Shown here: positions 60,590-64,000 of the stretch, one piece after another | Numbering within the stretch: the stretch's first letter is position 1 | How the letters are laid out: every line of letters begins with the position of its first letter | Assembly (NCBI GenBank): GCA_029260015.1 | Contig: JAJDEB010000036.1 | Span: 968,554 to 1,032,553, forward strand | Length of the DNA stretch: 64,000 bases | Direction: 5' to 3' | Origin: Phycisphaerae bacterium | GTDB taxonomy: Bacteria; Planctomycetota; Phycisphaerae; UBA1845 | Notes under the pieces: model-generated | Databases searched by the model: none | What the model was told of the DNA's origin: nothing | The model's input: only the letters and a program-made list of their open reading frames with translations | Position numbers and translations under genes: made by a program

Positions 60590-63500
60590 GTGACAGTGGC
60601 AACAAAAACCAAGAAAAAAGCATCTCGCAAGAGCGCGTCGGCTGACAGCCCGTCATTGGCCTTAGATGAATCGCAAGATCGATGGCTTTCGGTGATGGGT
60701 GCCCGGCGCCATAACCTCAAGAACGTCGACGTCCACTTTCCGCTGGGGCGATTTGTCTGCGTGACCGGCGTATCGGGTAGCGGTAAAAGTTCTTTGGTCA
60801 ACGACATTCTGTATCGTCGATTGGCGCTGGAACTCAACGGTGCCGAGAAATACGTCCCCGGTGCCCATGACGACATCGTCGGGATCGAGCAACTCGACAA
60901 GGTCATCGACATCGACCAAGCCCCCATAGGCCGCACACCGCGCTCGAATCCGTCGACGTACATCAAAGTATTCGACGAAGTCCGGCGGCTCTTTGCTCAA
61001 ACGCCCGACGCGAAAGTACGCGGCTACAAACCGGGCCGCTTCAGCTTCAACGTTCACACCGGTGAAAAAGGTGGCGGTCGCTGCGACGGATGCGATGGCA
61101 ACGGTGCGAACAAAATGGAAATGGATTTTCTCGCCGACGTGTGGGTGACCTGTCCGATCTGCGACGGGCACCGCTTCAACCGCGAGACGCTGCAAATTCG
61201 ATTCAAGGGCAAGAGCATCGCGGACGTTCTGGAAATGGACGTACAGGAGGCGCTCAACCATTTTGAAAACGTGCCCAAGATCGCCAACATGCTACGGACG
61301 TTGCACGATGTCGGGCTCGATTACGTCAAGCTTGGTCAATCGTCCACGACGCTTTCGGGCGGTGAAGCCCAGCGCATTAAACTCGCCCGCGAATTGGTCA
61401 AACGATCGACGGGTCGAACGCTTTATTTGCTTGATGAACCGACCACCGGTTTGCACTTTGCAGACATTCGCAGGCTCTTGGAAGTGCTGCATGGGTTTGT
61501 CGATGCGGGCAATACGGTCGTGGTGGTCGAGCACAACGTCGATGTCATCAAGACGGCTGACTGGGTTATCGACCTTGGCCCGGAAGGTGGTGCGGGCGGT
61601 GGAAAGATTGTCGCTGCCGGTACGCCCGAAGCGCTGGCCAAGTCACCCAAGAGCGACACTGGAATAATCCTTCGCGAAGCTTTGAAGGCTCGAACAAAGA
61701 CCTCGGCGTCGCGTGGGTTATCCCGCAAGAAACGCGCAAAACGAAACGGTACCCGCAACCGCATCACCGATATCGAAGTGACCGGTGCGCGGCAGAACAA
61801 TCTCAAAGACATCAACGTGCGCATCCCGCGCGAAAAGACCACGGTGTTCTGCGGCCCGTCTGGAAGCGGAAAAAGCACGCTGGCGATCGACACCATTTAT
61901 GCCGAAGGCCAACGGCGTTACGTCGAGTCGCTCAGTTCATACGCCCGGCAGTTTCTGGGGCAGATGGAGAAACCGCGCGTCGATCATGTCACCGGATTAT
62001 CACCGGCGATCAGCATCGAACAAAAAGCGCCGAGTCGATCGCCGCGTTCGACCGTTGGAACCGTCACGGAAATTCACGACTATATGCGGGTGCTGTGGTC
62101 GCGACTTGGCATTCCGCACTGTCCCAAGTGCCTAATCAAAATCGGCACGCAAACAACCGACGAGATTCTCGCCAAGGTGATGGACCTTCCTTCAAAAACC
62201 AAGGCCATCATCCTCGCACCAATTCGTCGCAGCGGAAATGAATCCTATTCCGCCCTCTTTGAACGGGAGCGCAAGAATGGGTTTCGTCGCGCTCGCGTCG
62301 ATGGCGAAGTATTTGAACTCGATCAGCCGCTCGACATCGATCGCCGCACACGTCACGACGTTGAACTCGTGATCGACCGCGTGGTCATCAACAACAACGC
62401 CAAATCGCGTATCGCCGATAGCATCGAACAAGCTCTGTCCGTGGGCGGTGGATTGATGCTTGTGCAGATTGACGGGGCAAAATCAAAGAACAGCAAGGAC
62501 TTGCGGTTCAGTCAGTTTCTATCATGCCAGCAGTGCGGGCAAAGCTACGACGAATTAACGCCGCACCATTACTCTTTCAACACGCGCCTGGGTTGGTGCC
62601 CGACATGTGAAGGGTTGGGAACCCAGCGCGGTGCCAGTCCAGCCGCCATCATCACCCATCCTCTTAAATCGATCCTCGACGGCGCAGTCGGTGCCTGGGG
62701 CGAACTGAGCGGTGACGGCTTGCTGACCCGTGCGGCGCGGGCGGTGGCAGACCGAATCGGTTTCGACATATCCAAACCGTGGAACACATTGACCGACGGG
62801 CAGCAGATCGCGTTTCTGCAGGGTGCGGGTGACGAATGGATCGAGCTCGACGACGGACTTCGCATTCGCTGGCGCGGTTTTTTTCCGGCGATTGATCGAG
62901 CCACTCGGATCAGTTGGAAGTTTCGCAAGCAGCTCGCGCAACTCGTCACCGAAGTACCATGCGAAGCCTGCCGAGGAACACGCCTGATCGCCCAATCGCG
63001 GGAAACGCGTCTTGCCGATCGCACGCTCCACGAGGTGTGCCGCATGCGACTCGGTGAAGCGCTCGCATTTTTCAAAACGCTTAGACTCACCAAATCACAG
63101 CGAACCATTGCGGGCGAATTGCAACACGAAATAAACGCCCGACTGACATTTCTCGTAGATGTCGGATTGGATTATCTCAGCCTGGCTCGGTCGGCTCCCA
63201 CGCTCTCTGGCGGAGAATCGCAGCGCATCCGACTGGCATCGCAAATCGGCAGCGGATTGACCGGCGTGCTTTATGTGCTGGACGAACCGACCATCGGTTT
63301 GCATCCGCGCGACAATGGTTTGTTGATCGGCGCGCTGCAGAAACTGCGAGCCTTGGGCAACACGTTGATGATCGTCGAGCATGATCGCGACGTGATTCAA
63401 AGCGCCGATCATGTTCTCGACTTTGGACCCGCTGCCGGTGAATTCGGAGGAAAGATCACAGCCGCCGCTTCGCCAAAGGGTTTGAACAAGAAGCGAACTT

Positions 63501-64000
63501 CTCTGACTGGACAGTATCTCTCTGGCAGAAAGGCTATCGCGGTGCCCGCAAACCGTTTGCCGGTTGACCCGCTGGCCAAGACGGCGGTGCCCGATCGTTG
63601 GCTTTCGGTGAAGGGTGCGTATCACAACAACCTGCGCGAGATCGACGCGGACTTTCCGCTCGGGCGTTTCGTCTGCGTGGTTGGGGTTTCGGGCAGTGGT
63701 AAGAGCTCGCTGGTCACCGAGGTGCTTTACAAAGCGCTTGCCACCCGGATTCATCGGGCGCGATTGGTGGCTGGCGGTCATCATCGCATCGTCGGGTTGG
63801 ACCATGTCGATAAGGTGATCAATGTCGATCAAGCCCCCATCGGTAACAGCCCAGCCAGCAACGCAGCCACCTATACCGGAGCGTTCGATCTGGTGCGCGA
63901 AATGTTCGCAAAGCTGGCAGACAGTCGCATTCGTGGCTACACCGCGAATCGTTTCAGCTTCAACCGCGCGGGCGGTCGATGCGAGGCTTGCGTGGGATAT
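60590..64000 (+). CDS. uvrA: Giant UvrA-like excinuclease subunit, at least three ABC modules, runs off window
   Basis: 1137 codons are visible without a stop. Start is GTG at 60590 or 60596 because TGA precedes at 60578; no ribosome site is seen. Module 1 (about 31-370) is UvrA C-half-like: GVSGSGKSS (60-68), CDGC...CPIC zinc finger near 165, LSGGEAQRIKLA near 255, LLDEPTTGLH. Module 2 (about 390-930) is N-half-like with GPSGSGKST near 422, YVESLSSYARQFLGQM, CQQC...CPTC near 647 and LSGGESQRIRLA near 871. Module 3 is again C-like (GVSGSGKSS near 1031) and is cut by the window end. UvrA finds DNA damage for excision repair. The C-N-C order differs from a simple N-C protein; enlarged UvrA is known in chlamydial relatives. 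Confidence 0.93.
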   Translation, partial: MTVATKTKKKASRKSASADSPSLALDESQDRWLSVMGARRHNLKNVDVHFPLGRFVCVTGVSGSGKSSLVNDILYRRLALELNGAEKYVPGAHDDIVGIEQLDKVIDIDQAPIGRTPRSNPSTYIKVFDEVRRLFAQTPDAKVRGYKPGRFSFNVHTGEKGGGRCDGCDGNGANKMEMDFLADVWVTCPICDGHRFNRETLQIRFKGKSIADVLEMDVQEALNHFENVPKIANMLRTLHDVGLDYVKLGQSSTTLSGGEAQRIKLARELVKRSTGRTLYLLDEPTTGLHFADIRRLLEVLHGFVDAGNTVVVVEHNVDVIKTADWVIDLGPEGGAGGGKIVAAGTPEALAKSPKSDTGIILREALKARTKTSASRGLSRKKRAKRNGTRNRITDIEVTGARQNNLKDINVRIPREKTTVFCGPSGSGKSTLAIDTIYAEGQRRYVESLSSYARQFLGQMEKPRVDHVTGLSPAISIEQKAPSRSPRSTVGTVTEIHDYMRVLWSRLGIPHCPKCLIKIGTQTTDEILAKVMDLPSKTKAIILAPIRRSGNESYSALFERERKNGFRRARVDGEVFELDQPLDIDRRTRHDVELVIDRVVINNNAKSRIADSIEQALSVGGGLMLVQIDGAKSKNSKDLRFSQFLSCQQCGQSYDELTPHHYSFNTRLGWCPTCEGLGTQRGASPAAIITHPLKSILDGAVGAWGELSGDGLLTRAARAVADRIGFDISKPWNTLTDGQQIAFLQGAGDEWIELDDGLRIRWRGFFPAIDRATRISWKFRKQLAQLVTEVPCEACRGTRLIAQSRETRLADRTLHEVCRMRLGEALAFFKTLRLTKSQRTIAGELQHEINARLTFLVDVGLDYLSLARSAPTLSGGESQRIRLASQIGSGLTGVLYVLDEPTIGLHPRDNGLLIGALQKLRALGNTLMIVEHDRDVIQSADHVLDFGPAAGEFGGKITAAASPKGLNKKRTSLTGQYLSGRKAIAVPANRLPVDPLAKTAVPDRWLSVKGAYHNNLREIDADFPLGRFVCVVGVSGSGKSSLVTEVLYKALATRIHRARLVAGGHHRIVGLDHVDKVINVDQAPIGNSPASNAATYTGAFDLVREMFAKLADSRIRGYTANRFSFNRAGGRCEACVGY

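Noticed and set aside
60662..61261. Minus-strand frame of 199 codons
   Set aside because: Antisense to module 1 of uvrA, whose sense frame is clearly coding.
1..64000. CRISPR arrays, tRNA or rRNA genes, transposases, prophage genes
   Set aside because: No regularly spaced direct repeats, no tRNA-like T-loop and acceptor combinations and no integrase or transposase motifs were seen by eye; a covariance-model scan would settle tRNA and small RNA.

Overview
The window looks like chromosomal DNA of a member of the Planctomycetota (Phycisphaerae-like or a near relative; no genus can be named from sequence alone). The pointers are three ECF sigma factor plus Ser/Thr-kinase-TPR pairs within 25 kb, a Minf_1886-type protein, an H-x9-DG style pseudopilin, two PQQ-type propellers, an enlarged multi-module UvrA of the kind I recall from the PVC superphylum, a TatC with a large extra-cytoplasmic insertion, and many low-complexity exported proteins. 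The genes are dense and mostly single-copy housekeeping, with two accessory-looking stretches.

Layout. 0-25 kb: three sigma/kinase-TPR pairs (2-3211, 11186-14573, 21969-25199), separated by exported proteins on the other strand (endonuclease I with lamin-tail-like repeats, a lipoprotein, a Cys-x2-Cys repeat protein, a C-terminally anchored protein, a 1190-residue DUF11-type adhesin-like protein) and by a small surface-glycan group (GT2, polytopic membrane protein, two methyltransferases, 5.5-10.6 kb). 25-40 kb: housekeeping (DASS transporter, RicT/PSP1, TatA, CoaD, dihydroorotate dehydrogenase, TatC, RuvX, ManC, UvrD-type helicase, AcpS, M20 amidohydrolase, ScpB, SelD). 40-50 kb: ExeA/GspA-GspB pair, three tiny exported proteins, MtnA, a divergent two-module Clp-like ATPase, aquaporin, phytanoyl-CoA dioxygenase-like protein, pseudopilin. 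50-60 kb: one long minus-strand run ending in cyclophilin, with a radical SAM HemN-like protein, a chorismate-lyase-like protein, a halogenase-like flavoprotein, DUF3311 plus SSS symporter, 4HBT thioesterase, half-EamA protein, two PQQ propellers and RsmJ. 60.6 kb to the end: a giant uvrA running off the window.

The strongest unusual signal is selD. Its reading frame continues 23 codons upstream of the start a gene caller would choose, through an in-frame TGA placed exactly at the catalytic Cys/Sec position (C-A-G-U-A-G-K-L) and followed by a bSECIS-like hairpin. SelD is therefore most likely itself a selenoprotein and the organism should use selenocysteine. The second signal is a family of nested palindromic elements (four complete, one degenerate) sitting at gene 3' ends, mostly between convergent genes; two copies supply the TAG stop codon of the neighbouring gene (tatC, selD). 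A separate REP-like family has one paired copy at 36.4 kb. A candidate biosynthetic group (57.1-60.3 kb) and an unusual C-N-C module order in UvrA also deserve attention. No tRNA, rRNA, CRISPR array, transposase or phage gene was recognised.
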